Source: Dryococelus australis (Eukaryota > Arthropoda > Insecta > Phasmatodea > Phasmatidae). Taken from it: a DNA stretch of 64,000 nucleotides. This document shows positions 22,591 through 36,355 of the stretch, piece by piece (position 1 is the first letter of the stretch; each line of letters opens with the position of its first letter). The DNA is taken from positions 91,745,416 through 91,809,415 of the forward strand of contig CM057009.1 of NCBI GenBank assembly GCA_029891345.1. Direction: 5' to 3'. Both the position numbers and the translations under genes were made by a program. The notes beneath the pieces were generated by a model, which saw nothing but the letters and a program-made list of their open reading frames with translations, did no database searches and was not told the origin of the DNA.

Positions 22591-24975
22591 GACTGCCGCG
22601 GTGGAGAGGTCCAAGACCCCGCGTCAGCTGTAGCTACGGACTACAACTACCGCACCATGTCTCCCACCACACTCAGCTCACGAGCACACAAAGGGGAAAC
22701 ATGGCTTTGCACACTTCTGCGGGAAAACTGGTGATCCTGTGTAACAGGTGTGAGCGTCCAGTCACAAGCACATCCACCGTAGATGATTTTGCGATCATTG
22801 CCAATACTTGCCAGTGTATGTGAACAAACAATAATGGGAAGGTCACGTACCTTAATTCAAATCAAGTACCATGTACCACATTACTACAAACATCGTTAGA
22901 AATACCAGCTTAGCTGTGCTGGGCCTGCATACACCCAATAAAAACACCCTGGTTTGCAAATCCGCTAATGGGAAAACTGTGTCAGTGCAAACCAGAGAAA
23001 ACTACAGAAGTGCAAACCAAACCTCAACCAATTCAATTATGGCTGTACAAACGGTGAAGAAATTTTGCATGGTGCAATGGAAGGGGACAGAACATAATAC
23101 CTTGTGTACAGTGTAGCCAGCCATACCACCCCGATTGCGTTGCATCACAGGAATGTGTGCACGTCGTGAAGGACAATTTGTGTGAGCATGGTGTTATGAC
23201 AGTGTCGGAAGCGACAGCGGACTGTCCATACTTGCTCAGTGGTAACCAATTACCACCCACACACTGCCAACAGCCCATGTGCTATGGTGCCGGGAATGAT
23301 GTAGTGAAGTGCTGGCTTTTGGGCATCAGGCTCACCAAAGGTGTCCCCCCATGAATGAGTAAATAGCGGACATGGAACATTAATACGAGTGCCAGGTATG
23401 CACAATGCGTCATGCACAGTGTACAGCAATGCAAACTGCCATGTATAATTCATGCATCGCCACTGTTTTCACCATACTGCTTGCATAAGCTACGTTATGA
23501 TGTAGGTTGTGCCAACCCAAGCAAGCACAGAACAGATAAAAATGTACAGAAGCAAAAAACACTCCAACAGCCAGTAACACACCAGCACGGTTTCAATCGT
23601 TACCATAGATTGTGGGATTACTGACAAGAGGACTATACTACCCAGTTCCACCTTTATGGTGTTTGCGAGAAAGAGTGGCATAAGTGCTTTGGGGACCAGC
23701 TGAGCAGAGAGAGACAAAATGGTGGCGATCAGTTAACCATTTTGGAATGAAATAGATCTCATTTTTTATCAGCATTCCAGTGCCAATATAATGGTACATT
23801 CTCCTCGTTACAAGCACGACATTGTGCAGTATTTTTTTCTGGCCTTTGGATACATAAAAAAATTGTCTATGTTACACATGATTGTGGCATGTTTTTGTTT
23901 TACTAATGGGAATAATTTGCTTCTGATATAAATTTAAATACAAGGAGATTTATTTGGGCTTAATGCCATTTCTTTACCACACAATACACACGAAAGAATA
24001 ATATCTTAAGAGAGTAAATGGTTACATTTACAGTGTTTGATTTCAAAAAAATTTATAAAACTCTCAATCAACATACAAACGATACATGCACATATAATGT
24101 TCTCTGTTTAGAATACATATTACTCTTATACAGGAATTTCGTCAGCACACTTCTCAAGCATTCTATATACAATTACCAAAGTAAAACAGCAATTCATTTT
24201 TCAAAAAATGGCAAATTATTAGATCTAGTTCATTGAATGAAATTAAGAAAATTATATTCTGTAAAGCAAGAGAAAATTAACAAAGTAAACATAATTTTAC
24301 AGAAATTGCAAATCTCTAAATAAAATCATTTAATTTTATAAATTGAAAATACTGTGCTAAGAGTTAACATGCTATAGTACATTTTGTTTGGATGCAATGC
24401 CAATATTCTATCACAGTTAAACCGTGCAGCTAAAAGGATAATAGTAGAGGATAAATTGACAGCTTTACAAACTATTGTCTTGAAAAGAGAAGTAAAATTT
24501 TCCATCAACATAAGACACAAAATAAGACCTCTGTTTTCATAGACACTTAATCTTCATAAATTAATAATATTACACTTTCATACAAAGCAGCAATAAAATA
24601 AATATTTGCATTCATTAGCATACCACATTGTACACAACTGCAGAGTGCAGAGTAGAAGTAGTAACGCTAAGTTACATAGTTTGAATGTGGATTTATTATC
24701 ATATCTCAGTAAATGCGAAGTACCTACACAAAATAGTTTAGAAATATAGTAACTAAACATTTACAAAGCAAATAATTTAAAAGAATGGTTTAGTACTCCA
24801 CCATTGTAACACAAGAACACACCTCTTGATAGTTAAGTATAAAATTATTACAAGCATTACTTAAGACAACCAAAATTGTTTCAGTACGAGTATTGTATGT
24901 ATAGTTTGGTAATATGCTACTAATACTTAAGAAACACCAAATACTGATTTTCTCTCTCCAGTTATAGTTGTAAAT
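22591..24975. other. unassigned stretch between Gypsy and hAT fragments
   Basis: The first 1.1 kb is GC-richer with many short open frames on both strands and no motif; it could be further decayed retroelement. From about 23740 the DNA is AT-rich with no recognised feature. Confidence 0.3.
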
Positions 24976-27170
24976 TCTCACAGAATATCATCCAAGTCAA
25001 GTCCAGTCGTATGTATAGAGTGAACATATAACAGCAATAAGTGTGTAAGTTTTTTTGTGACATGCTATTTTGCAAATAAGTCTTGACATATTTTAAATAA
25101 CTAAATGATCTTTTAGCAGATGCTGAAGAAGCAGGAACAGTTAGAAGCAATGCAATTAGACATACGACTTCATCCAATAATGCTAACGTATTTTTAGGCT
25201 GATTCTTGAAGCACTTTGCCAAAGAAGAAACAGAGATGACTCCTTCACAGTCTCTGTCTCCTGTTACTGTTAGTAACATTACGAGCTGGGCGGACAATTT
25301 TAAGGTATTGAAATCGGAATTGATTTTATATTTGCGGAAGATTGTAGATAATTGGTCTGCAGAATTAGGCTTGCAATTTTTTCTAGGTTTACAAGAGTTA
25401 CCACCCCAGGTTGTTGTAATCTCCGTTGCAACTCATTGCTCACTATGTCTGTCACAGAGATATACTCTTTGCAGAAATGACTTTTGGGCGCAATTGTTGC
25501 AGGGGCCGTAGGAGCGTTTGTTTATTCCAGCCTCTTGGTGGATTTAGTCTGCCTTCTCATCTCAGGAGATTTCAAACGAAGATTTCTTGCAGTTTCTTCT
25601 GAACTATCCCATAGGCTATTGATTTGCTGTTCTGTTCACATGCTAGCAGTAGTTTTTAAAACAATTTCTGCAGACTCTTTTGCACCAATAGCTGTGCAGC
25701 TTGGTTTTTGCACATTATTAGCCTTTAATTTGCATGGACCAAATACAGAAATTGTAACTTTGATGGCGAAATAAGTCTTCATGCAGTTTAGTTGTTTTTT
25801 ATATCCTTTCAAAGCAGCTCTTCTCTCATTTCTTACATCTCCATTTGTTTTAAGCAAAGTCTTGACAGTTTCCTGCACTCTTTTGTAATTATCAATAAAC
25901 CTTTTCAGAGACTTCACTTGAACTGCCCATCTTGTTGGACAGAGAAGTAGCAACTTTTTTAATTTTTCTTCTTCTTATTACTAATCAGTACATTTTTATA
26001 ATTTTTTTTCCTTTTGTGAGTCCAAAATTATTGTACTCACATCTTTAACAAGTCCAAGAGCGTCGCATAATAATTCACAACTTTTTGCTTCTTCCTGAAG
26101 TACTAGATCTAAAGAATGATTACTGCAATGCACAAAAATGGACTTAGGTTGAATGTCACTAACTTTTTTCTGAACTCCAGACAGATGACCAGCCATGTTC
26201 GCTGCACCGTCAAAGCAGTGTCTCCTAACTTTCTCAAAATCTAATCCTAGACGTGTCAAGATGTCTTTTATACATGCAAAAAGTGTATCGAATTTTGTAT
26301 CTTGAGGATGATACATTCCCATGAATTTCTCTGATACCTGAAGAGAAGTGGATCAACATTTCTCAAACAGATACTGAACTGTTCGTCACCAGCTGCATCA
26401 GTTGCACAATCTACTATAGTACTAAAGAAATCACTTTGTTTTATTTCTTGTATAATTTTTGTTGAACTTGATGAGCCATGATTTCCAAGAGCTCATTTCG
26501 AATTTTTCCGTCCAACCAATTGTCTTTTCTTGCAAGCCAAGAAGCGAGAACAGGGACATCCACACTTTGTTCTTCCAAAAGATAATGTAAATTCCCACGA
26601 TTATTTACAGACCCACGAATGGCTTGTCCCGTTCATGCCAAATACCTCCCAGAACTCAACACTACCTTCATAGCAGTTCTAGCATCCACTTTCTGTTGTT
26701 TAGACTGAATACTTAATAAATCTATTACTGGTGTTCCTAGTCATTTATGCAGAAGAAAATTAACAGAAGCTGCATGTTGTTCACTTCTTTCATAAACATG
26801 AAACTTTTCACATGCTTTTTTCCTATTTCTGAAACCATTTTCTAGAAATGCCATTTAAGTGGATTTTACAGATGGGTTACATTTGAGATTGTGTGAATTC
26901 ATGCACTCGTAACAAAATACAGCATCCTTTTCTTCTGCATAATGCAGCCACTTGAAAGTATCAAACCATGAGACAAGACATTCCCACGAGTGGGAAACTA
27001 TATTGTTTTGAAGGTTGTCTTTGTTCCTCGATGTTGTTTACAGCAGCACATTTGTCAAAGTGATGAGAAAGGTCTGAAAACTCATGGATAATTGGCGTAG
27101 CTTCAGAATTGAGACTAGAAGAGTTGGCACACTCAGCCACCTCCTTTTTCTTTTTAGGTTCCCCACCTAA
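24976..27170 (-). pseudogene. hAT-superfamily transposase of TTF/ZMYM1-like type, decayed
   Basis: Blocks on the minus strand in order: a TTF-type zinc-finger segment (about 26850-27010, WLHYAEEKDAVFCYECM, then NGFRNRKKACEKF), RGSVNNRGNLHYLLE, and the catalytic-region motif CFDGAANMAGHLSGVQKK with VHCSNHSLDLVLQEEAK (about 26050-26220). Then follow LCPTRWAVQVKSL (about 25920) and the C-terminal hAT dimerisation segment SSASAKRSFSYLKYVKTYL (about 25080-25140). The order matches full-length proteins of 700-800 residues. Several stops and frameshifts interrupt it. No terminal inverted repeats or 8-bp duplication were found, so the element's ends are unknown and it is probably old. Confidence 0.87.
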
Positions 27171-28865
27171 CCACTCGCTAGGAATGTTCTCTTACGTTTT
27201 ACATCTACAGAACAACAATTATTATAATTATTAAAGTGAGTCGTCTGCAAAATAATTATAGTGATTCAGATAAAAATTACACACATTACTCTATAACATT
27301 AAACTGAAAAAGAAAATTTACATATACGGGCACGAGGCAGGATCAGTGTGGTATTGATGGTGTTGGACAGTGCTATATGGCTCTGCCACAAGAGCAGGGG
27401 TGGGGAGTGCGGTCATTTTCCCATTGTGCAGACACAGATACACAGTATAGATTTTTTATTCATGAAATGGGTGAGGAGGTTCTGGTTTATAGAATCATTT
27501 TCAAATATATGTATATATTGACGCCGGCTAACAACCAGTGGTTTTAGAGCCCATGGTGGCGCTCACGTGTCACGTGTTCCGCACGTACGCAAAGAGGCCG
27601 ATAATTCTGAACTTTCCTATAAATTTTAATTTCAGGGTAAAATGTGTTATATTGTCTTTACAGTGTTTAATATGTCTTAAAATGTTTTAAAGTGTTTGTA
27701 CTAACTGTAATTGTTTGGTTATGAATATTCAAAGAGCCTGCTGCACCAAGATTAAGAACACTTAATATTCTGGCGTGAATGCCATCGCAAAGAGACATTA
27801 AAATAATACTAAAATTCAGAAGAAAATTATAGAAATGTAAAACAATATATTATTTTATTTAATTTTCAATATTAAATATTTCACTCAGCGAGCATAGCAC
27901 TTCCGCTTACATGAACTCCGTAGGCGGCCATGGTAGGTCCGTGCGACGCTTGTATCTGGACAGTCTGTCGAGGAGAGCTGGCGAGGTAAGACACTGTCAC
28001 GTGCGCACTACAACTTTTGTTCACTGATTTAGGTTTACATAGTCAGTTTACTGGCTAATCTTTGCTTGCGTACATTTTTGCCAGACAATTCCCCCAGCAT
28101 TATGCATCTGCCTTACTAATTCTTATGCCCTTGTGGCATTTTTAATTTAATCAAGGAGAAGGTTTATGGCATTTAGGTGTAATTTCTGCATTATTGCTAT
28201 ACGCAATTTTAAGAGCTTTGTTTTTATGTATGTATTTGAGGGTAATTTTTGTGTTTGAATATTTTAAGGCAACATCACATATAACTACGTGGCCGACTGA
28301 AGCCAAGTCTTTGTATACGCCATCATTGCGTTTTATGAGGTTATTTATGTAACATAGTATGTGCAATCATTTATTTCAGGGTTCTATGTATTTTTCATTC
28401 AGGGTTTAATGTATTTTTCATGTAAATTGATGCTTTTTGTACTTATTTTGTCAACACAAAGCTATTTTGTTATCACTACTTATTTTTAGATAAAACAAAA
28501 TAAGACATTACTTTGTAATTCCTAGCAAACACTTCAGCAGGTATTAAAAACAGTTTTATAATCACCACAATATGATTTCGCAGGATTTTTTTTCCCCATG
28601 ACACAGTACGTATTGTAGCAGCTACCAATTTATAAGACATATTTATAAATGTTTATGTGTAGTGTGATTAAAAAAAAACAGCATGCATGTTTTCATTTAA
28701 GAAAACAAGTATTACGGTTTAGACTTTTTTTTCTATTTTCCTTACCAGATACCTCACTTGCCTGTGTATGCATCCCAGTTCTCTGTGTATATGATATGCT
28801 ATGACAATACTAACCACATCTTTCTTCTTACACCGTAAAACTGTATTCTGTCTATGGGTGCATTG
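27171..28865. other. non-coding stretch with a CpG-bearing patch near 27520-28030
   Basis: Mostly AT-rich. Two GC-richer patches (about 27520-27605 and 27890-28025) contain CACGTG boxes (near 27573). The second carries an ATG at 27920 whose frame stays open to a good splice donor (GGCGAG|GTAAGA near 27986). This looks like a possible promoter and first exon of a host gene read to the right, but no second exon is recognised. Confidence 0.3.
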
Positions 28866-31800
28866 TCAATGCAGCAATACAAGATAAAAGGAACGCAACA
28901 TAGTAAAGATGCTTGGGAAAATTATTCTTAAGCGCCCCAAAACTCTCAATTCCCACGTTTGGCCTTCCTCATGGAAGGGGGCGCAAGAGAGACATCCTTT
29001 GCCCCCCCTCCCAGCCCAATTTCCGAGGGGGCGGTCGTCTCCCCCCCTTCCCCTTTGGCACTGCAACAGACCCTACTGCAACAGCTCCTCATAGATCAAA
29101 AACCTACACCAAATAAGTTCATACTCATTTCAGTGTATGTCAACAATGTGAAGTACTTTGCCATTATTGACACAGCCGCATTCCACAAATTTGTATGGTC
29201 AGGGTTCGTTGATACGAGAGCTGTGTGGCCTTACAGCGAAGCCATTCATTTTGCCACAACCAACAATAATGGGGAAACCATGGGGAAGCCAACATCACAG
29301 TATGCATAGGCGACCTCGAGACGAACACAGTATCACTCGTCAACGAGTTATGTGAAGACGACATTCTCGGTCTCCTATGGCTAACTGAACAAATCTCTAT
29401 TGTTGGACCACTAGTGAGGAGAATCCTTTTCGGCAGAAGGAAGTGTAGAACAGTCTACAATCTACACCCCTGCTCTAGCAACCATTCACCAAGCCTCAAG
29501 CTCGAAGATCTGGACCATGAGGTACCAACCAGCTTACCATGGCACGGTACAGCAAGTGCTAGAGGAATGACTGGACGTATTTGCAGCTGCGGATCCTTAA
29601 CTATGTGTCAATGTCGCAGAGCACGTAATACCAACTGAACATGATGTGTCCATTTCAAACCACTATGCAGCTACCTTAGCCACCTGAGTAAGATCATCCA
29701 AGATCAAATATGTGAGGTGTTGGCAGAGAGGTTATGAAACCAACAGAAATACGCTACAATTCAGCCATCACACTGGCGCCGAAGAAAAAAGGAACATGGC
29801 ATTTCTGCATAGATTTTCGACCCCTTAACCTGGTCATCAAAAGGGCCCTCCTCCCTACTTAATCATTAAGGGTGCAATTTACATCTTAGGAAAGGCGTCA
29901 AAATCATGTCATCCCTGGATCTGTGCAGTGGCTACTGGCAAGTTCCAGTGAAGCCAGAATACATACACAAAACTGCATTCACCACGCCAGATGGTATACG
30001 GTTTCAATTCTGTGCGATGCTATTGGGTTGAAATGTGCACCATCCACATTTCAAGCCATGATAGTCCAGGTACTAGACTGTCTGGTAGGCGACTTCATTT
30101 GGTCCATGATGTGGGAAGTCCACATTCACCACCTCCCCCTAGTACTGGAGTACCTTGCCATCAATGGGCTCATGTGCACGAACCACAAATGCCACATAGG
30201 AAAAGTATGGCTGGACTTCCTGGGACATATTGTGGACAAAGAATGTAATGGACCGAACCGCAAACAACTGTGAGTGATGAAGAGGACTACGAAAGATCAT
30301 GCACCAGGATGTGGGTCAAAAATGTTTCGGCCTGCTAACTGGTTGCGTGAGTACATCCAAGACAACTGCACCACTCACCACACTTATGTCGCCCAGCCGC
30401 AAGTTCGAGTGGAATGCAGAAGCGGAGGACAGTTTCCCCGCCATCAAGAGCAGTTTTAGGGAGTGCAAGGCCCTAGCACTTCATGAACCCAGCAGACATT
30501 TTTATGTCCAGCCAGACGCCAGCGAACAAGGCCTAGGCAGCACCCTGTTCCAACTCGGCAATAATGGCGAATATCTTATCATCGATTACAACCGGGATAA
30601 GCTTGGGCCAACTGAAGAATTGTATGATGGCGAGAGAGAGTACCTTTCAGTAGTGTGGGCACTCAAATGGTACAATCCATATTTGGACTACCAGCACTTC
30701 ACACTATGGACTGACAACTGCAACTGTTGTCTGGTCTGGTTGCACAGTATGTGTGAAGCATGGAGCAAACTGACCTGCTGGTCAATGCTACTGCAAGCAT
30801 GCGATTTCCACGTCGACCATGTCCCAGGCACAGAACCAGCTGGCCTACATGCTTTCCAGCTCACCAAAAGTGCAGACCACTGTGTAAGATGAGGAAGAGT
30901 GGGGAGGGCTACTTCCCCCACCCCTACAGAAAATGCCAGTGACAACAACACACCAATCTGTGCTAACTTTGTTGTGCCAGATGTCAAGCTCAACTATCTC
31001 TGTGACACTGTAGCAAGGTCACAAACAACTGAACTGGATCCACAGGCCAAGGTCATACTATGCAACCAGCTGACACAGACTGGTGACACATAATCAACAA
31101 TGAACTGGAGACTAGGCCGCATGGATACAACACCGCTTGGAAAATCTATGTGCCAGCAGCACAACCCGTAGATGTATTCCACTATATGCACAGCACAACA
31201 TTTGCTGAACACCCAGGTGTGAAGCAAACAATGAGGAATGTGTTACATCACTTCCATTGGCCCGGCATATCGTACAACGTAGGCAATTATGTTCGAGTGT
31301 GTCTACCTTGCAACAGCTTCAAGGCTCGATGTGCCAACTGCCATAAACAACAACACAAAACACCTAGGGAGCAATTCGAGATGGTAGCCCTCGACCCGAT
31401 GGACACCTTCCAAGACATCGATGGGGAAAATGTTCGTGGTGATCTTCACTGACCTGCTCTCCAGGTGGACAGAGGTGTATACAGTGCCCAGCGCACACAC
31501 AAGGCACATTGTCTGCATCCTGGAGAATGAGTTATTACAACGGTGGGTATATCTCTGATCATTACTGGCAGACAATAGGACGCAATTCATTGGAAGGAAG
31601 TGGCGTAATCTTTATACAAATTGGGAAGTGATGCATAGCACGACAGCGCTCTATCATCCTCATTCCAACCCATCGGAGCACAGAAACCAAAACCTCAAGG
31701 TCCAACTGCTCCTCCGTTCGGGGAAAGACCACAGATCCAGCGCCGGCCAGTTGCCCAGCGAACGCTTTACACTATGCTGATGTACCAATGAAGTAACAGG

Positions 31801-33300
31801 CATGTCACCTGCCGCAATATTGCAAAGGCGTGAGTTTAAACTCCCAGGCATATACAACTGTCTGCCAGCAGAGGGTGCCAGTGAACCAGAGAGTATTGCT
31901 GCCAGGCAACGGAGGAGAGTGCAAAAGCTGGATACAGCCCATGAACAACAGCCCACCTATATCAAGTGTGTACCCCTCACTACGCAACCACAGAAGCTAG
32001 TACAACCCAGGCAGAAGATCTTTGTCAGGGAGCACCTGCTGCCCTCGGCATGGAAAAAACTTTTGTGCTTCCCTAGGCATCAAGTGGAGTGGTCCACATG
32101 TAGTCAAAATGGCTTGAGGACCACCACATATCTAGTCCATGTCAATCGTCAACAAATCATCCGTGTCCACAGAGATGACCTCATGCGAGCTTGGCGTCAG
32201 GAAGCTCAAAGTCAGCAGATGCCGAACCACCTTGGCGTCAGGAAGCTCAAAGTCAGCAGATGCCGAACCACAACAAATAACATGTAACAGACCGTCAACT
32301 CTAACGGCAGAATCATCAGACTGCCACACAATAAAAGACATACTTTTCCCCATGACGCCCGGCGTCAAAATGCCCTCAAGGATATTAGGTTGAGGACAAG
32401 ACTCAGCATCACACACAACAGCAGCCTAAATATCATCAGCACAAGCTACAGCAATGCCTGCACATATCACGATGCCCCGCATCATAAAGCCTACATCGAG
32501 GTGCCCTGTGCTAAGGCGTCCACTCAAGCAGACCCTGCCGAACCATGTATAGACGAGGAGACACCTAGAGGCAGTAAGCCCAGACATGCTTGTCTCCCAG
32601 TGGCCACATCATGTCGACATCAGAGAACACAGAGTGCAGCACAGAAAGTACTCTATGGGCGGCCAGTCAAGACATCCGAGGGGCAACTCCTCAATGGGGA
32701 CTCCAGCTACCCCCTCGATATCGCCGGCCAAACCGGCGCCCCTATACCAGTAGCAGCAGCAGTCATGAGAGTGGGAATGAGAGTGACTACCTCCACGCCG
32801 CTCCAAGCGACCTCGTCCAGTCACATGGGCCCAGTGTGTAGTCTGTCGGGACTGTATGTCCCACAGCACTACCAGGTACCAGTACACCCGTCAACAATGC
32901 CCACTAGTGTCACTCAACACAACACCAGCAGAGCGACCATCGCAGGGGGGTTAAAACCTGCGACCATGCAGGGCCCATCTGTCGGTTCCAGCATGCTGCA
33001 CCTGATCGCGTAGCTACCCAGCGGATGGTGGCGTGGTGCACGAACATTCTCCTGAGAGGTCGCTGGTCTCTGCGACTGTTTGCCATGCCACAATACATAA
33101 ATGGCCGAACACTATGCCGACAAGAACTTCGGGCATATTCATCAGCTACAGTATCTTGATGGTGTTTCAGAAAGTGCCCCAACACTTTGCAAGTCAGCTG
33201 CAGTCCCACATTGATTCAACCACGTGGGCGACACCAGGACAGCCTCGTGGTTCATATTCCAACCGACCAGCACATGTGACTTTCAGGGCATAGCATGTGT
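28866..33300 (+). mobile_element. Ty3/Gypsy LTR-retrotransposon, copy 2 (broken)
   Basis: A fossil on the plus strand with parts in the usual Gypsy order: gag end and protease-like region (about 28950-29310, ISVYVNNVKYFAIIDTA), reverse transcriptase (about 29780-30270, FLGHIVDKE), RNase H (about 30300-30890), integrase zinc-binding and core (about 31150-31700, HPGVKQTMRNVLHHFHWPGI) and a C-terminal plus accessory region (about 31800-33010). The most complete RNase H and integrase of the Gypsy copies here are in this one. It is broken at many places. LTR ends are not securely found; the DNA to the right may include its 3' LTR. Confidence 0.85.
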
Positions 33301-36300
33301 GATGGTGTCACCAGGCTTTGTAGTGCCCCTAATCAGAACACTTATGAACAAGCTACCCCATTATGCAACACAAAGTGTTTGTAAGTGTTAGTGGTCCTCA
33401 AAGGCAGAGCGAAATCCTTCCCAGTTTATACAAAGTGCTAACCGCTAGCAGACTGTTCTACTAAAAATTAATTAATTAAAATTACATTAAAGTAAAGTGT
33501 TGATGACTTCCTACTTGGAGCACGTACTTCACCCATGCTAACCTAAGTTTAGCCCCCACAGGCATCACTTGACGGGGCATCTCAGTTTGTGTTCTTCTAA
33601 GGTGTGAGTGTAAAAGTGTACATGTTTATTTTGCAGCAGTCAACAGATTTACAGACTCGGATAGGCATCTTTACAGCACTATGTGCCCATAAACTTATGC
33701 ATGCCACATTCCCCTCTTAACACTGTTTGCCCACTGCTCAGCACTACAGCAGTGCAGCATTCCTCCACACTCTACTCGTGTGACCAGTGTGCGTGTGTGC
33801 ATAAGACGTCAAGCAGGAGATGCAACAAAGTGTACGTGGTGAAATGCCATCTGGTGCAGCGCCTGGACACAGATGCTGCGAGCCGCATGGTGTGGAGGGA
33901 TACGAACCCTCGAGATCTCTTTATTAAAAAGGGTAACTGAAAGGCTTTAAGGCTGAAACCAATTTATGCACAATCCGTATACTTGGAAAGGCGTTTCATA
34001 AAGCAGCCCATTTAATGCTTAAACATAGTGCAATGTGTATTCTGTTATTTTGTGGTTTGTCCATCTCACATGTTACCATCCACATCCCATGCACCTTTTA
34101 ATGCTTGTGTTATCGTTTAGCTGTTGTGAAGGATGTTTTATTTAACGTACTTCTAGCGTACGTAAAGTATGGTAAATTATAGTGTAATATTACTTGTACT
34201 GGAAAGTAGTTCCATGTGACTTGCTGGCATGGCAAACCTGCCATCGTGTCACATCTGCTATGTTAGTCAAAGCTCATCGTCCGGAGGAGTAGGTTGCGTG
34301 CGTGGCATGTCTCGCATTTCGCGCCCGAGCAGCACTTCAATTTTGGAACCAACCATTTAACCTGCAATAGACATAACTTCATAAACCGTTTCTTCGTTCT
34401 AGCCGCTCAGAACACCTCTCCTCCTTTTCCCCAGTGCTTGCATCGCCTGGGAAAGCTTTTCTTTTCAGTGTAGCTTTACCGGTAGGCCTAAGCCTGGTAC
34501 GTAAGTGTGAAGTAGCCTCCTAGAGGGACATGTATAGTAACATGAAATAAATCTTATTTCAGGTCAGTCTACAGACTTTAAGGGTGTGGGCCCTACTCCC
34601 TGCCTTTGTCTGTTGTATAATTTGTGTTTGTTTCATGTGCTTAATTCGTCATACTGCTTTTCAAATTCAACTGGGGTGTGTGGCTAGCACGATTAGGCCA
34701 CTGTGTAGCATGCAAATACATATTATTACTATCATTATTATTCTACGAGGAGTAACAAAACTTCAGAAGGATGCCGCCTTGGTCGTTGTCCAAACTACTC
34801 CGAGACTACAAGAGAATGCTCTACTAGAGTATGGCATAATCTTAGTGATGCCTGGTGCCTGGATAACTATATCCACACATTCCTCAGATATCCCTGAAAC
34901 CTGATATCACCATAACTAAAATGATTCCTCTACACACCGCCACACTGCAGCAACCCGTCAAATGGCATGTCCAGGTGTGTGGCGAATTCCTACAGCCCTC
35001 TGACAAAACCTAACAACACAAAAGTGCATTGCCATGAATAATTAAATAGCTTGTTACGTACATAGAAAATGTAACATTTTGCTAAGGTCAAAGTTTAGTC
35101 TACATTTAGTTAAGGGAGCTTTCACACACAAGCACTGTATACAATTAAGGGCCAAACCCTATTTTTGGTTTTCTTTTGCACTTGTGTTGTTCCAAAGCTA
35201 TTTATGCTGAAGCATGCGTTCCTCGGAATAGGCAGCGTTGTTCGCGACTTCCGGGTTCTTCACCAGCTTCTTTATCTTCCACCATGAACAAATGTTTTAA
35301 CTTCTTTTTCAACCAGAACAGTGTAACTTTACGTAACTTCATCGTCCAAGCGGAGGAGCGCCTCTCCACCTCCTGCGCATCTACAGCCCCAGGAGTGTAA
35401 GTTAAACTTTTAATCCAGAGAGTATGCACTAGTTTTACCTTTGTTAGCCCTCAATGGGCTTAGTATGTTGGGTCTGCTTATCGATGTGAGCACTGTCAAC
35501 TGGTTTGTAGTGTCGAAACATCAATAAATGGCTGCAATCAGTAAGTCAGTGTTTTGATTTATAGGCCTTGCCTCTAATGTGGTGTCATTTTGTTATTTTA
35601 AGTAGTTTGGGTTTAGAGGCACGGTGAAGTCTGGGTAAGGTAGTTTGTGGGAAAAGGTGTAATTACCCGGGGCACCAGTAATTATCCAAACATAATGCCG
35701 TGAAGAACTGGTAGAGCTGACGCTTCTTCCTCAGAATTGTGTGGCCGACGACCATTGGCTGCAATCCTTTCACGTGCTCTGCTCCAACTCCTCAGTAGAA
35801 TATTTACTTGTTGATTCATGTCCTATGAAGTAGATTATCTGGGCTCTCCACATGCCCATACATTACATGGTAAACACCTGTAAACACTTGGAATAATGAC
35901 AGTACATACACTGGTGCATTCAACAGGAATTTTGAGGGCCTGTATCCCTTACTGCCTTGTGGCTTACCTTAATAAAATACAAGTTTATCCATTGTGGTAT
36001 TTATTAGGTAATGAATTACACGTTCCTATAGAAAACAGTAGAAGCCAGATATTGACCGATCGGTGGTGGTACAACTCAAATATAGCGCGAAGGACCTTAC
36101 AGTAAATACAGTGTGTTATGCTTCCCCAGGCAATGCAAACACTGGGTAAGGTGAGAGGCGGTGGCCCGGGTGGCAGAAACGAAACAGTTCTGGTTGATAA
36201 AATGTTCTATTGCAGTAAAATACTGGCACTAAAGATGCCCGGGTGCACGAACCAATGATACACACGTCCCACCTCTCTGGATACCTTGCATCTAGTGTAG

Positions 36301-36355
36301 CTCCAACATGGTGTGCATGCCAGTGTTGCGCGGGCAGGCGAGTCATGTGGAATTA
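33301..36355. other. unassigned stretch, possibly containing the 3' LTR of Gypsy copy 2
   Basis: No gene is recognised. An AATAAA near 35523 and a GC-richer patch near 35210-35400 could belong to an LTR, but no second copy of this sequence occurs on the 5' side in this window. Several short open frames have no family motif. Confidence 0.3.

Noticed and set aside
27384-27400. CAGGGGTGGGGAGT, resembling a hAT terminal repeat
   Set aside because: It points away from the hAT transposase fragment to its left and has no inverted partner or 8-bp duplication in view.
32390-33013. 207-codon plus-strand frame
   Set aside because: It lies in the post-integrase region of a broken Gypsy copy and is low in complexity; it shows no independent domain, so it is kept as part of that fossil.
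33840-33925. tRNA-like GGGTTCGTATCCC on the minus strand
   Set aside because: The T-loop lacks the expected conserved A and no acceptor or anticodon stem can be paired around it.
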